Shown piece by piece: positions 43,500-53,316 of a DNA stretch of 64,000 nucleotides. A program made the position numbers and the translations under genes. The stretch comes from Acutalibacter sp. 1XD8-33 (lineage in GTDB: Bacteria; Bacillota; Clostridia; Oscillospirales; Acutalibacteraceae): positions 1-64,000 of the forward strand of contig NZ_RAZF01000003.1 of NCBI RefSeq assembly GCF_003612555.1, given 5' to 3'. The notes under the pieces were generated by a model. The model had not been told where the DNA came from and ran no database searches. It saw nothing but the letters and a program-made list of their open reading frames with translations. Each line of letters opens with the position of its first letter. Position 1 is the stretch's first letter.

Positions 43500-44297
43500 C
43501 TATTGTCCAAGAAAGCGCTGGATCCTGCCACATGCTTCACTCCAGTCCCGCTGGGCGTTTTCGATCACAATGCTCCGGACAGGCAGCCCTGCCAAAATAG
43601 CCAGCTCCCTGCGCTGGCGCTCTTCCAGGCAGGCGATATAACCCGGAAAGCCCTGGGCCCGAATGCTTTTCCCATACCTGCCGCTTACGTGATACCCGAC
43701 CACCGCCTCCAGCCAGCCGGGCCGCTCTCCCTCGGTATTCCTCACCGTTTGGGCGAGATCCTCATTCTTCAGGTAAACCACCGCCGGGTCTAAAGAGGCG
43801 ATCCGCTCTGTGATCTCTGAAATATAGGCCAGGGACCGCTCCTGGGAGAATCCGAAGCGCATCATGGTTTCGCACATGGGATTTTGCAGGAGGACGCAGT
43901 TAAACACATAGACGGCGTCCGGCTCCGCGCCTTTGGCAAAAGCCTCCCACTTGTCCAGCATCAGCGGCCGCTCGGTTTCCCAGGGCAGGCCGTCATAGAT
44001 TTTGTAGGGCAGAAGGGGGGCCAGCTCCGCCTCTCGGAACGCCGCCAATGGCAGAATCCAGCCGCCCCTGCCGGGCTCGCCGCACTCCCTGGCCCGAGCC
44101 CGCACCTCCTGAGGAAGGCGGGACATCTCCACCTCCGGGACGTAGGCGTGAAACTCATAGTCTGCGGGATGGTCCCCGCCGCCCTCGTCCACGTATACCA
44201 CTTTTTTGCCGCCTTTGGCCAGCCAACCCGCCATTTGCCGGGAGACGGTGCTCTTGCCGGAACAGGGCGGGCCCTCCACAATGTATAGTCTGTTCAT
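43500..44297 (-). CDS. P-loop kinase-like protein
   Basis: The protein has 265 residues. It starts MNRLYIVEGPPCSGKSTVSRQM; GPPCSGKST is a Walker A loop and VVYVDEGGGDHPADYEF a following acidic strand. The middle holds LLPYKIYDGLPW and YVFNCVLLQNPMCETMMRFG, as in uncharacterised nucleoside/aminoglycoside-kinase-like ATPases of Clostridia. The substrate is not known. Start after AGAAGGGGGAATCTCT; the longer upstream frame is not used. It lies 58 bases upstream of the acetyltransferase gene in the same direction. Confidence 0.8.
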   Translation of the reverse strand: MNRLYIVEGPPCSGKSTVSRQMAGWLAKGGKKVVYVDEGGGDHPADYEFHAYVPEVEMSRLPQEVRARARECGEPGRGGWILPLAAFREAELAPLLPYKIYDGLPWETERPLMLDKWEAFAKGAEPDAVYVFNCVLLQNPMCETMMRFGFSQERSLAYISEITERIASLDPAVVYLKNEDLAQTVRNTEGERPGWLEAVVGYHVSGRYGKSIRAQGFPGYIACLEERQRRELAILAGLPVRSIVIENAQRDWSEACGRIQRFLGQ

Positions 44298-44397
44298 AGA
44301 GATTCCCCCTTCTTCCAAAAGAAAAGCTCCCTCAGACACTGCCCGAAGAAGCTCTCCATTCAAACCGATTGGTGCCGCCTGCCTAGAACACAGGTTC

Positions 44398-44679
44398 TTA
44401 CTCAGCGGTGTACACGCTGACCTTCTTGCGGTCCGCGCCCATACGCTCAAAACGCACCTTGCCGTCTACCAAGGCGAACAGGGTGTCGTCCTTGCCCTTG
44501 CCCACATTGGTTCCGGGATGGATCTTGGTGCCCCGCTGCTTCACGAGAATATTTCCTGCCAGCACAAACTGGCCGTCGGCCCGCTTCACGCCCAGGCGCT
44601 TAGACTCAGAGTCCCGGCCGTTCTTGGTGGAGCCCATACCTTTCTTATGCGCAAAAAGCTGTATATTGAGTTTCAGCAT
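44398..44679 (-). CDS. rpmA: 50S ribosomal protein L27 with cleavable N-terminus
   Basis: The protein has 93 residues. The start [21 protein letters not shown] has the extra leader LNIQLFA seen in Firmicutes, which the Prp protease removes after Phe so that the mature N-terminus can reach the peptidyl transferase centre. The prp gene sits just upstream, in the normal rplU-prp-rpmA order. Start at 44679 gives the standard leader. The TAA stop begins a TAAGAACCTGTGTTC sequence that recalls the end of family D. Confidence 0.97.
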   Translation of the reverse strand: MLKLNIQLFAHKKGMGSTKNGRDSESKRLGVKRADGQFVLAGNILVKQRGTKIHPGTNVGKGKDDTLFALVDGKVRFERMGADRKKVSVYTAE

Positions 44680-44716
44680 GATTGTTGCCATCCTTTCAAT
44701 AAAATATTTGTTTCCT

Positions 44717-45040
44717 TCAGATTTCCATATAACTCACGTTCACGTATTCCGGATACTGTTCCTCCAGCTGGGAGAGATGGAGCTTGAGCCCCTGCATCAG
44801 ACTGCGGCAGAGAGGCTCGTCCCTGGGTTCCAGGCGGAGGAAGAATTCTCCCTCCTCTGCCCGCAGAGACAGCGGCGTCACCGCCAACACTTCCGTGACG
44901 GTATTCGCCACAAGATATACTGCCGAGGATACCGCCGCGCATACAATATCCGAACCCTCTTTCCCCCATCCCGCATGGCCCTCTACGCGAAATCCCAAAA
45001 GCCGGCCCTCCGGCGGGGTGAGAAAGTCCACAGTAATCAC
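44717..45040 (-). CDS. prp: Ribosomal-processing cysteine protease Prp
   Basis: The protein has 107 residues. Cleaves the leader from L27. The catalytic histidine is in [13 protein letters not shown] (residue 22) and the cysteine in [12 protein letters not shown] (residue 34), at the spacing typical of Prp. Begins at GTG one base after the rplU stop, so translation is coupled. Confidence 0.95.
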   Translation of the reverse strand: MITVDFLTPPEGRLLGFRVEGHAGWGKEGSDIVCAAVSSAVYLVANTVTEVLAVTPLSLRAEEGEFFLRLEPRDEPLCRSLMQGLKLHLSQLEEQYPEYVNVSYMEI

Positions 45041-45349
45041 TTAGGCCTTAACCGCCTCAATCTGTACCTTGGTATAGGGCTGGCGGTGGCCCATCTTCCG
45101 TTTGGAATTCTTCTTGGGCTTATAGGTAAACACCGTGATCTTCTTGGCCTTGCCGTTCTTGACCACCTTGCCGGTTACAGAAGCGCCCTGGACATAGGGG
45201 CTGCCCAGCTTGGGCTCACCCTCGCCGAAAACCGCCACTACCGGAAACTCTACCGTGTCGTTTTCCCCCGCGTTCAGCTTCTCTACAAAGATCACATCGC
45301 CATACTGGACCTTGTACTGCTTTCCGCCTGTTTCAATGATTGCAAACAT
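45041..45349 (-). CDS. rplU: 50S ribosomal protein L21
   Basis: The protein has 102 residues: [18 protein letters not shown] at the start, [19 protein letters not shown] and the basic [11 protein letters not shown] end are all family signatures. First gene of the rplU-prp-rpmA operon. Start after GGCAGGAAATCAG. Confidence 0.98.
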   Translation of the reverse strand: MFAIIETGGKQYKVQYGDVIFVEKLNAGENDTVEFPVVAVFGEGEPKLGSPYVQGASVTGKVVKNGKAKKITVFTYKPKKNSKRKMGHRQPYTKVQIEAVKA

Positions 45350-45440
45350 CTGATTTCCTGCCTTTTATTCTAATCTCGCTACCTCGGGCGGGTCCGGACC
45401 ACACCGGCTCCTCTTAAAAACCCGCAGTATGCGGCTTATT
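45350..45440 (-). ncRNA. Candidate L21 leader RNA
   Basis: The rplU 5' region, read on the minus strand, contains GCCGCATACTGCGGG, then AAGAGGAGCCGGTGTGGTCCGG, which can fold into two hairpins ahead of rplU. Firmicutes often carry an autoregulatory L21 leader at this spot. A covariance-model search against the Rfam L21 leader would decide. Confidence 0.4.
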
Positions 45441-45501
45441 TAGCATATCATGGGAAGCAAGAAAAGTCAAGCCCTATTTTGAGAGCCGGGCGCCGCGCCC
45501 A

Positions 45502-45530
45502 TTGACAACCGGGAGAAATCGTGATATTCT
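45502..45530 (+). promoter_or_regulatory. Promoter of the YjfB-like gene
   Basis: TTGACA, 17 bases, TATTCT; the start codon lies about 98 bases downstream. Confidence 0.7.
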
Positions 45531-45627
45531 ATAGAAGAAGGCTGTATCAATGGCTAAGACACCCGGTATGAATGGGCTTTTAGACCATAGATAGCGGCTC
45601 TCAGTAATCAACAAGGAGGCTGATACT

Positions 45628-45804
45628 ATGGAGATTACCAATGCCGTAGGCGCTACCGACATGGACTACAGTAAGGCGCAGCTGTCCACCGAGTATTCCC
45701 TGGCCCTCACCAAACGGGCCATGAAAGATACCCAGGAGCTGGCCAGCCAGGAGCTCCAGCGGATGCTGCCCCCCAGCCCCTATACCTTTGACGTGCGCGT
45801 CTGA
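45628..45804 (+). CDS. YjfB-like small putative motility protein
   Basis: The protein has 58 residues: MEITNAVGATDMDYSKAQLS, then a helix SLALTKRAMKDTQELASQEL and a QRMLPPSP end. This is the layout of the YjfB family (putative motility protein), small coiled helices present in many flagellated Firmicutes. No flagellar genes are in the window. Excellent signals support it: promoter, ACAAGGAGGCTGATACT site and a strong terminator. Confidence 0.8.
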   Translation: MEITNAVGATDMDYSKAQLSTEYSLALTKRAMKDTQELASQELQRMLPPSPYTFDVRV

Positions 45805-45822
45805 GAACGGGGCCAAATGAAA

Positions 45823-45875
45823 AGAGAGCCTCTCGTGCCTGGTTTGAACCAGGCTTCAGAGGGGCTCTCTTTTTG
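45823..45875 (+). terminator. Strong terminator of the YjfB-like gene
   Basis: AGAGAGCCTCTC with GAGGGGCTCTCT as outer stem and GCCTGGTT/AACCAGGC as inner stem, then TTTTTG. Confidence 0.85.
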
Positions 45876-45896
45876 TGCTTATGTACATTTGTGGGG

Positions 45897-46877
45897 CTAT
45901 TGATTCAGCTCCAGAATCTCTCCCAGCCAGGCCTCCGCCAGCTTTGGCCACACTTTCACCTGCCTACAGGCCTTTTCCAGCTCCGCCCGATAGGCTGGGC
46001 CCACATCCTGGGGCGGCGTAAAGTATCCTTCCATGGCGTCGGGCTGTATACCGGGAATCCTCCCCGCCCGAACCGCTTCCCGCAAGGCCGCGACCTGGGC
46101 CATGGCGTAATCCGCCCCATGCCGCCCAGCCAGCCAGTTGGCATTGGCCAGGGAGAGGCCGTGCTGGCCCTTGGTAAATACATGGTGGGCAAAGTCCACC
46201 CCGGCCTTTTTGCAGGCCTGTGCGAAGAAATAGCTGTTTTCCACGGGAACAGCCCCGTCCTCCGCAGTCTGCCAGAGAAAACAAGGGGGCGTGTCCGGAG
46301 TCACCTGGGTTTCCAGGCTCATATACCGAAGATCATCCTCTGAGGCGTCCTTACCCAGCAGGGCGGTAAAGGAGTCCCTGTGTGCAAATTCTCCGGAGGT
46401 AATCACCGGGTAACAGAGGACGCCCGCGTCCGGCCGGTTGGACACAGCCTGGTAGGCAGGATTGGGGTCCCCGGCATCCTTCCAGTGGACGCAGAGGCTG
46501 GCGGCCAGATGGCCTCCGGCAGAGAACCCGCAGACAGCCAGTTTGTCCGGTTGCACGGAGAATTCTTTTGACTTCCGCCGGATGAGTCGGACCGCCCGGG
46601 AAATATCCTGGAGGGGCTGGTCCTTCAAGGGCGCGTTCATCAGGGGGTTGACCGTGTAGGTGAGGACAAAGGCATTATAGCCCGCTTCATAGAATTCCAT
46701 AGCCACGGGCTCGGCCTCTGTGGGGGAGACAAAGCAGTAGCCGCCGCCGGGAATCACCAGCATAGCGGGGCGAGTTCCTTTAGAATGGATGTAGCTCACG
46801 AGAAAAGGGGAGAACCCGGCGGACATAGGATAGGAATATTCGGACTCTTTCCAGATAAGATGCTTTTGAGATGTCAT
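45897..46877 (-). CDS. Alpha/beta hydrolase (esterase/lipase-like)
   Basis: The protein has 326 residues. The oxyanion region is MLVIPGGGYCFVSPTEAEP, the nucleophile elbow CGFSAGGHLAASL (Ser), the acid in WQTAEDGAVPVEN and the catalytic histidine in FTKGQHGLSLAN. This is the acetyl-esterase/BD-FAE type that often acts on acetylated or feruloylated sugars. No signal peptide. Start at 46877 after GAAAGGAGCTTCCCT. Confidence 0.9.
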   Translation of the reverse strand: MTSQKHLIWKESEYSYPMSAGFSPFLVSYIHSKGTRPAMLVIPGGGYCFVSPTEAEPVAMEFYEAGYNAFVLTYTVNPLMNAPLKDQPLQDISRAVRLIRRKSKEFSVQPDKLAVCGFSAGGHLAASLCVHWKDAGDPNPAYQAVSNRPDAGVLCYPVITSGEFAHRDSFTALLGKDASEDDLRYMSLETQVTPDTPPCFLWQTAEDGAVPVENSYFFAQACKKAGVDFAHHVFTKGQHGLSLANANWLAGRHGADYAMAQVAALREAVRAGRIPGIQPDAMEGYFTPPQDVGPAYRAELEKACRQVKVWPKLAEAWLGEILELNQ

Positions 46878-46994
46878 AGGGAAGCTCCTTTCAGAGATTT
46901 TCTCCATTATAATAACGCCGGAGGCCGGGAGAGACAAGGAACGTTTCCCGGGAAATCCGGTTTGCTTCGCGGGCGCCGAAGCCGTCTCGCCCCA

Positions 46995-48053
46995 TCAGGG
47001 CTTGTTCGCGCCCATATCATGGGGGCTACCCGCGCTCAGGCGGGACCGCACCAATTTTTCAAAGGCCCGGAAAGCGCTGGGCAGAGGATATTTTTCTTCC
47101 AGATCCCTGCCGCTGGCCCAAACCCAGCCCTCTGGCAGATCCTCAGTGGCCGATTCCACCGCGAACGCCTCCATCTGCCACTCTATGTGCGTGAAAATAT
47201 GCCGCCCTGTTCCCGCGGGCACTGTCCTCCCCGCCACCGGGCAGGGCCAGGGAGCGGGCTCGTTGGGATATTCCCACAGCCCGGCCAGCAACCCCTTGTC
47301 TGGGCGGCGGCGCAGGACAACCCTGTCCTCGCGGAAAATCAGGTAGACCCACCGGTCCTGGACTTCCCGAGGCTTTTTCGACGGCTTTGCCGGAAGCTCC
47401 CGGGCGGTGTTCCGCAACCGCCCCAGGCAGAATTCCGCCGCCGGGCACTGCCCGCACAACGGGTCCCCATTGGGCAGGCAGACCATGGCTCCTAAATCCA
47501 TCAGGGCTTGATTGAAATCCCCCGGCCGGTCCCGGGGAATGATTTCCTCCAGGGCGGAGGCAATCTCTCTTTTTACCGGAGGGCTTCCCATTTCCCGGTG
47601 GTCGTCCCCAAGGCGGCTCAACACCCGCAGTACATTGCCGTCTACCGCTGGAACCGCCTGTCCAAAGGCGATGGAGGCGATAGCCCCCGCAGTGTAATCG
47701 CCTATTCCGGCCAGGGATCGGATGTCCTGAAGGCGGGAGGGAAATTCGCCCGCGAAATTTGCCAAAACCTGCCGGGCGGCTTTTTGCAAGTTCCGGACCC
47801 GGCCATAATATCCCAGTCCCTGCCACAGCTTCAAAAGCCGGTCCTCCGGGCACCGGGCCAAGGCTTCCACTGTAGGGAGAGCCTCCAGAAAGCGGCGGTA
47901 ATAATCCAGGACGGCGGCCACCCGGGTCTGCTGAAGCATGATTTCGGAGATCCACACATGATAGGGGGTGGGGTCGCTCCGCCAGGGCAGAACCCGCGCG
48001 TTTTGACCGTACCAGGCCAGCAGGGGCGCGGGCAGTTTCTGAAGGGGGGTCAA
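46995..48053 (-). CDS. mutY: A/G-specific adenine glycosylase
   Basis: The protein has 352 residues. Removes adenine mispaired with 8-oxoguanine. Catalytic glutamate region [15 protein letters not shown], helix-hairpin-helix [19 protein letters not shown], catalytic Asp in [12 protein letters not shown], and four cysteines in [18 protein letters not shown] for the [4Fe-4S] cluster. The C-terminal NUDIX-like domain checks 8-oxoG. Its start overlaps the stop of the histidine kinase gene (ATGA), so the two are co-translated. Confidence 0.97.
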   Translation of the reverse strand: MTPLQKLPAPLLAWYGQNARVLPWRSDPTPYHVWISEIMLQQTRVAAVLDYYRRFLEALPTVEALARCPEDRLLKLWQGLGYYGRVRNLQKAARQVLANFAGEFPSRLQDIRSLAGIGDYTAGAIASIAFGQAVPAVDGNVLRVLSRLGDDHREMGSPPVKREIASALEEIIPRDRPGDFNQALMDLGAMVCLPNGDPLCGQCPAAEFCLGRLRNTARELPAKPSKKPREVQDRWVYLIFREDRVVLRRRPDKGLLAGLWEYPNEPAPWPCPVAGRTVPAGTGRHIFTHIEWQMEAFAVESATEDLPEGWVWASGRDLEEKYPLPSAFRAFEKLVRSRLSAGSPHDMGANKP

Positions 48054-51000
48054 TCTTTTTTCTCCATAACTTCGTCCAGCGCGTCCATGAGCTTATCCAC
48101 GTCAATGGGCTTGGCAATGTGGCCATCCATCCCGGCGCGCATCGCCTCCCGTTTGTCCTCTTCAAAGGCATTGGCGGTCATGGCCAGGATGGGAATGGAG
48201 GCCAGGGCCGGGTTTTTCAGGCTCCGGATAGCCCGGGCGGCTTCATAGCCATCCATTACAGGCATCTGAATGTCCATGAGCACCAGCTGGTAATATCCTG
48301 GCCGGGAGGCTTTCAGCATATCCACGGCGATCTGCCCGTTTTCCGCCACTTCCAGGGAGAAGCCGGCTTCCTCCAAAAGGGCGATGGCAATTTCCCGGTT
48401 CAGCTCGTTGTCCTCGGTCAAGAGGATCCGCCCGGTGCGCAGGGCTTTTCGGGGACGGTGGGCGGCCGCATCCCCTTCCTGGTCTTTGCTGACGATGGAG
48501 TGCAGGCAGCCCCGGAGCTCAGACAGGAAGAGTGGCTTGCTGCAGAAAGCGGTGACCCCGGCCTCCCGCGCCTCCTCCTCAATATCAGACCAATCGTAGG
48601 CAGTGAGAACGATAATAGGCACGTCCTTGCCCATCTCCTGGCGAATCCGCCGGGCTACCTCAATGCCGTTCATATCCGGCAACAGCCAGTCGATAATATA
48701 GACAGAATAGGGGTTATCCCGCATGATGGCCTGCCTTGTGCGCAGGACCGCCTCTTTACCGGAAAGGGTCCACTCCGCCCGCAGGCCAATCTGCTGGAGC
48801 ATCCAGGACACACTGTCGCAAGTGTTGAAGTCATCGTCTACCACAAGAGCGCGCAGTCCCTTGAGCTCGGGGATAGTCTGGGGCTCTTTCTTTCCGGAGT
48901 GGAGCTTAAAGGTAAAGGACACCACGCACTGGGTTCCCACACCCTGGCGGCTCTTGACCTCTATGGAACCGTTCATCATATCCACGATATTCTTGGTGAT
49001 GGCCATACCCAGGCCAGTGCCCTGGATGCCGCTGATGGTGGAATTCCGCTCCCGCTCGAAGGGCTCAAAAATGTGGGAGACGAACTCCTCGTTCATACCG
49101 ATGCCGGTGTCCTTCACATGGAATTCATAGTTGGCATAGCCTGCCGGAGCGCCGGGCCGCTGGATCACCTTCAGGCTCACCATACCGCCCGAGCCGGTGT
49201 ACTTTACCGCATTGGAGAGCAGGTTCAGCAGCACCTGGTTCAGGCGCAGGCGGTCGCAGTAGATCTCCTCGTCCTGGATGTCCACGGCATCCATATAGAG
49301 ATCCAGCTGCTTTGAGTGGATATCTGCCTGGATAATATTGCGCAGGCCGTGGAGAATATCCGGCAGGCTGCAGGGCTGTTCATCCAGGCGGATCTTTCCG
49401 CTCTCAATGCGGCTCATATCCAGCACGTCGTTGATCAGGCTCAAGAGGTGGTTGCCAGAGGTCATGATCTTTTTCAAATATTCCTCCACCTGCTCTGTGC
49501 GGTCGATATGGGTGATGGCCAAAGCGGTAAATCCAATAATCGCGTTCATAGGGGTGCGGATATCGTGGGACATATTGGAGAGGAACACGCTCTTTGCCCG
49601 GCTGGCCCGGTTAGCCTGGGAGAGGGCGTCCTCCAGCAGGGCCTTCTTCTCCCGCTCTTCCCGGGTTTCGTCGTCAATACTGCGAAGGCCCAGTACCACG
49701 CCGTGGGTTTTCTCCCAACTGCCCGCACGCACGGCTTTCATCTGGAAATAACGCAGCTCCCCGCAGCAAGTATTGCGGAAATTCAGATAGCACACCGGCT
49801 TCTGGGAAAGCTCTGTTTCTAGCCATTCCCGGGTAGCAGCCTGACGCACCAGGTCTTTGTCCTCTTCATATATGCCGGCGTCAATATAGCGGCCAAAGCA
49901 TTCCTCCAGGGTAAGCTCCCCGGTAAAGATGTCTTCCAGAATATGGTGTTTGCATTCGTTGACCCGCAGAGCCCGGCCTGTACCCGTGTCCAGATCAAAA
50001 TGGCAGACTAGATTATATTCAATGCTCAAAGCGTGGATGAGCTCCATCTGCCGGCGTTCATCCTCCCGCCGGGCCTGCTCTTCCTGGAGCTTCAGGGCGG
50101 TGCAGTCCAGAAGATACCGCTGGTAGAAAAGCTCGCCATTTTCCTGAACCAGCTTTACATTTCCCATCACATGGAGGATTTCCCCGTCCCGGTGGAGCAC
50201 CCGGTATTCCAGGCTTACATTGTCTCCAGGATTTTTCAAGGAAGCGATGCTTTCCAGCAGCAGAGCCTTATCCTCTTCCAGCACAGAGTCCGCAGTCATG
50301 CTGAATCCAGCGTCCAGCAGTTCCTTTTCTGAGGAATAGCCCAGGATGTCCAAGGCGGCGTTGTTGATGCTGATGATCTTGGTGCCGTCCAGGCTGTGGC
50401 GCATCACGCCGCAGTCCATGGTGGTAAAGAGGGCCTCCAGCGTCTGGTTCTTCTCAATCAGCTCCTGGGCATAAGAGCGCTCCCTGGTGATATCGATGGC
50501 AATGCCCACAGTGCCCATCACGCTGCCGTCCAAGTCGTATAGGGGGGACTTGTATGTAGTGAGGGTCTTGACGTGCTCTCCGCTGAGCACGGTTTCTTCG
50601 GAAACACAGGTTTGCCTTTGCTCCATCACAATGCGCTCAGACTCAATGCAGGCGGGGTCGTCGTGCTCCACATCCCAGATATAGGCGTGGCCCCGGCCCT
50701 GTACCTGTTCCTTGGTTTTATTGACTACCTGGCAGAACGCGTTGTTTACCTTTTCATGGATACCGTCCTTGGTCTTATACCACACCATGTCCGGGGTGCC
50801 GTTGATGGCGGCCTCCAGAAACTGGCTGGTCTGCCAGGCGTCTTTTTGGGCTTTGAATGCCTGCTGCCACCGCAAAAACCGGAATCCCAGTTCAGCGGCG
50901 GACATGGGCAGGATCCAGATGTCCACAATTTGAGAAAGGAGCCCGGGATGGCTGGCGAAAAGGCCGGCCGCCTGGGACTGCTCTGCCAGAAGGATCAGCT

Positions 51001-51226
51001 GGGCGCCGGGGGCCTTGCTTTCTAGCAGGGCGTCTATCGCCAAGGGGGCGTCCAAGTCCCGCAGGTCGCAGAGGATGAGGTCCGCCTTTGCCGCCAGAGA
51101 GGCCTCCGGCCGAAGGCTCTCCATGCATTCGTGAGTGAAGGATTCCAGGGGAGAGGCGTCCCGTACCGGCTGAAAGAGCTTCCGCCGGGAACCGACAAAA
51201 TAGAACCGGACATGACAATGATACAT
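48050..51226 (-). CDS. Hybrid sensor histidine kinase with PAS domains and two receivers
   Basis: The protein has 1058 residues. No membrane segment, so cytoplasmic. N-terminal receiver-like domain about 1-130, two PAS domains (about 140-390; [35 protein letters not shown]), a third PAS-like part to about 535, HisKA with [18 protein letters not shown], HATPase with [18 protein letters not shown] and GTGLGMAI, then receiver 1 ([21 protein letters not shown]) and receiver 2 ([30 protein letters not shown]). No Hpt domain. Start [12 protein letters not shown] after CGGAGGGATAGTT. Output partner not in the window. Confidence 0.95.
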   Translation of the reverse strand: MYHCHVRFYFVGSRRKLFQPVRDASPLESFTHECMESLRPEASLAAKADLILCDLRDLDAPLAIDALLESKAPGAQLILLAEQSQAAGLFASHPGLLSQIVDIWILPMSAAELGFRFLRWQQAFKAQKDAWQTSQFLEAAINGTPDMVWYKTKDGIHEKVNNAFCQVVNKTKEQVQGRGHAYIWDVEHDDPACIESERIVMEQRQTCVSEETVLSGEHVKTLTTYKSPLYDLDGSVMGTVGIAIDITRERSYAQELIEKNQTLEALFTTMDCGVMRHSLDGTKIISINNAALDILGYSSEKELLDAGFSMTADSVLEEDKALLLESIASLKNPGDNVSLEYRVLHRDGEILHVMGNVKLVQENGELFYQRYLLDCTALKLQEEQARREDERRQMELIHALSIEYNLVCHFDLDTGTGRALRVNECKHHILEDIFTGELTLEECFGRYIDAGIYEEDKDLVRQAATREWLETELSQKPVCYLNFRNTCCGELRYFQMKAVRAGSWEKTHGVVLGLRSIDDETREEREKKALLEDALSQANRASRAKSVFLSNMSHDIRTPMNAIIGFTALAITHIDRTEQVEEYLKKIMTSGNHLLSLINDVLDMSRIESGKIRLDEQPCSLPDILHGLRNIIQADIHSKQLDLYMDAVDIQDEEIYCDRLRLNQVLLNLLSNAVKYTGSGGMVSLKVIQRPGAPAGYANYEFHVKDTGIGMNEEFVSHIFEPFERERNSTISGIQGTGLGMAITKNIVDMMNGSIEVKSRQGVGTQCVVSFTFKLHSGKKEPQTIPELKGLRALVVDDDFNTCDSVSWMLQQIGLRAEWTLSGKEAVLRTRQAIMRDNPYSVYIIDWLLPDMNGIEVARRIRQEMGKDVPIIVLTAYDWSDIEEEAREAGVTAFCSKPLFLSELRGCLHSIVSKDQEGDAAAHRPRKALRTGRILLTEDNELNREIAIALLEEAGFSLEVAENGQIAVDMLKASRPGYYQLVLMDIQMPVMDGYEAARAIRSLKNPALASIPILAMTANAFEEDKREAMRAGMDGHIAKPIDVDKLMDALDEVMEKKD

Positions 51227-51324
51227 AACTATCCCTCCGTGGTCCGCCCGCGTCGGGGCCGGCTGGCAAGACCGTGTGTTCAAAATCTTTCGTCTTGAAA
51301 CAGGCTGTAATTATCTAATTATAT

Positions 51325-51353
51325 ATTTTAGCAATTATAACAGTCATTGTCAA
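51325..51353 (-). promoter_or_regulatory. Promoter of the kinase-mutY operon
   Basis: Minus strand TTGACA (51353-51348), 17 bases, TAAAAT (51330-51325), about 100 bases before the start codon in an AT-rich stretch. Confidence 0.7.
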
Positions 51354-51383
51354 TATTTTGTCTATCCAGAAATAAAAAATGAT

Positions 51384-51485
51384 TAAAGTAAGCAAACTTG
51401 AGAATCATCAAAGCTGAATTTCAAGTCTGGCGGCATAGCTGCCCGGTTCAAAAGATTCTGAGATTCTTTTGAAGTTTGTTAACTA
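51384..51485. repeat. Family B element, copy 3
   Basis: AGTAAGCAAACTTGAGAATC at the left and GAAGTTTGTTAACTA at the right. Core GGCGGCATAGCTGCC. Hairpin TTCAAAAGATTCT/AGATTCTTTTGAA has a stem sequence different from copies 1 and 2 but the same pairing; the other hairpin is weaker. Confidence 0.7.
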
Positions 51486-51486
51486 T

Positions 51487-51836
51487 ACTTTTTTAGAGTG
51501 GTGCTCGCTTCGCTGCGCAGGCCTCCGACGGTTTAGGGGTTCTTCTCACCTGCCGGTTCGGTCGGCGACGGGAAATCGCCACTGGCGATTGTCGCCCCCT
51601 AAAAACCCCGCAGCCTCTGAGAAAGGCAAGACTTCGTGAAACGAAGTCTACGAAACATTTTACCCTGGTTAGCTTTGACCAGCTGGCGCGGGTGTGGGGG
51701 TGAGCGTCTGCCGGATACTTGGCGAAGCCAAGTATTGCAGACCAGGCTGCGAACTGACCGAACCGGCAGGCGAGACTCGGAGCCCCACGACCTTGCGGCA
51801 GTGCGAAGCACGGAGGCCACACAGTATTATTTTTGC
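51487..51836. repeat. Family A element, copy 8
   Basis: CTTTTTTAGAGTGGTGCTCG at the left and GGCCACACAGTATTATTTTTG at the right. It has the CGCCACTGGCG module, AGACTTCGTGAAACGAAGTCT, ATACTTGGCGAAGCCAAGTAT and a CGAACCGGCAGGCGAGAC module. It sits directly beside family B copy 3. Confidence 0.8.
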
Positions 51837-51907
51837 AGAAAAGCGGAAGATGGACAAAACCGGGGCCCAAAAGCTGTCAGGGTCCCGGTTTTTACAAGAA
51901 CTTTATG

Positions 51908-51997
51908 GTTAATTAAGTTCAAAAGGATCTTTTGAACTAGGCGGCAGAGCCGCCGGATTTAAGAACCGGCTTTGTCGGTTCTTAAATTAATTTACTA
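51908..51997. repeat. Family B element, copy 4
   Basis: AATTAAGTTCAAAAGGATCTTTTGAACT, core GGCGGCAGAGCCGCC, then TTTAAGAACCGGC/GTCGGTTCTTAAA, ending TTTACTA (given here in parts). Both stems are perfect but differ from the other copies. Confidence 0.75.
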
Positions 51998-52029
51998 CAT
52001 ATTAGTTTTTTATAATTTGCGCTTGACTT

Positions 52030-53316
52030 TTAGCGCCGGATCCGTAAGTACGCGCCCTTTTCCAGATCCAAGGGAGTTTTCCAGTACACCAGCATCTCCG
52101 CGTGAGGGGCGGCCTTGATGGGCTCCCAATCCTGATTATACAGCTCTGAGAGCTCCGCTGTGAAGGGCTCCTTCCCTGGCTGGAGTATATCCACCAGCTC
52201 ACCCCGGAAAAATCGGTTCCGCTCCCGCAGAAGGACATATTCCCCTTGCCGTCCCTGGCACACGGCTGCTACCTCATAGTTCCGGGTGTACTGGCTGCGG
52301 TCCGGAGTCTGGCCCGGTTCACCTCCAAAATAGAATCCCGGAGAATACGCCCTGTGGCTGATCTTCTCCGTCTCCTCCAGAATCTCCTGGGGCAGGGGGA
52401 GCCCGGGGTTCTCCCAAAAGAAATCAATAGCCCGTCGGTACGCCGCTGTGACGCAGGCCACATAATAGGCGGACTTGGCCCGGCCCTCGATCTTCAGGCT
52501 GGAAATTCCCGCCTTCGCCATAGCCGGGATGTGCTGGATCATCCGCAGGTCGTTGGAGTTGAGAATATAGGTCCCCCCTCCCTGCTCGATGATGGAAAAC
52601 TGCTGCCCCGGCCGTTGCTTCTCTGTAAGGAAATACTCCCACCGGCAAGGCTGGGCGCATTGGCCCCGGTTGGCATCCCGGCCGGCCATGTAGTTGGAGA
52701 GCAGGCAGCGCCCGGAAAAGGACACACACATGCTCCCATGGACGAAGGCCTCCAGCTCCAGCTCCGGCGGGGTCTTACGGCGGATTTCTTTGATCTCTTC
52801 CAAAGGCACTTCCCTGGCCAGCACCACCCGACTGGCCCCCAAGTCATGGCAGGCTTTAGCTGCGGCGTAGTTGACGATCCCCGTCTGGGTAGACACATGC
52901 CGCTCCACATCCGGGGCATACTCCTTTGCTAAGGCCAGCACCCCCAGGTCGGAGATGATCAGCCCATCCACCCCCGCCCGCTGGCAGAAGGCGAGAAAGT
53001 CTGGCAGGTTCTGAAGCTCATAATTTCGGGGCAGGGTGTTGCAGGTGACGTAGACCCGCACCCCGCTCTGGTGGCAGAGCTCCACCCCTTTTTCCAGCTC
53101 CTCCCGGGTGAAATTCCCCGGCGCGGCCCGCATCCCGTAGTCCTTTCCCGCCAGATACACCGCGTCCGCCCCATAGCGCACGGCGGCCTCCAGGCGCTCC
53201 ATGTCTCCGGCAGGAGCCAAGAGCTCTGGTTTACACCTATCCCCTCGCGCAGACTGGCGGTGGGAGCCGGAGGGGTCCAGGGTCAGCGCCCCTTGTGAAT
53301 TCCGGCCCGCGCTCAT
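52030..53316 (-). CDS. trhP: Peptidase U32-family protein (TrhP/YrrO type)
   Basis: The protein has 428 residues. KPELLAPAGDMERLEAAVRYG, VYVTCNTLPRNYEL, and the signature FVHGSMCVSFSGRCLLSNYM followed by ANRGQCAQPCRWEY mark the U32 family; the cysteines may hold an iron-sulfur cluster. Members of this size next to mltG in Bacillus (YrrO) take part in prephenate-dependent 5-hydroxylation of tRNA uridine-34, so the same job is likely. Start 53316 overlaps the mltG stop (ATGA); the long upstream frame is out of context. Confidence 0.88.
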   Translation of the reverse strand: MSAGRNSQGALTLDPSGSHRQSARGDRCKPELLAPAGDMERLEAAVRYGADAVYLAGKDYGMRAAPGNFTREELEKGVELCHQSGVRVYVTCNTLPRNYELQNLPDFLAFCQRAGVDGLIISDLGVLALAKEYAPDVERHVSTQTGIVNYAAAKACHDLGASRVVLAREVPLEEIKEIRRKTPPELELEAFVHGSMCVSFSGRCLLSNYMAGRDANRGQCAQPCRWEYFLTEKQRPGQQFSIIEQGGGTYILNSNDLRMIQHIPAMAKAGISSLKIEGRAKSAYYVACVTAAYRRAIDFFWENPGLPLPQEILEETEKISHRAYSPGFYFGGEPGQTPDRSQYTRNYEVAAVCQGRQGEYVLLRERNRFFRGELVDILQPGKEPFTAELSELYNQDWEPIKAAPHAEMLVYWKTPLDLEKGAYLRIRR

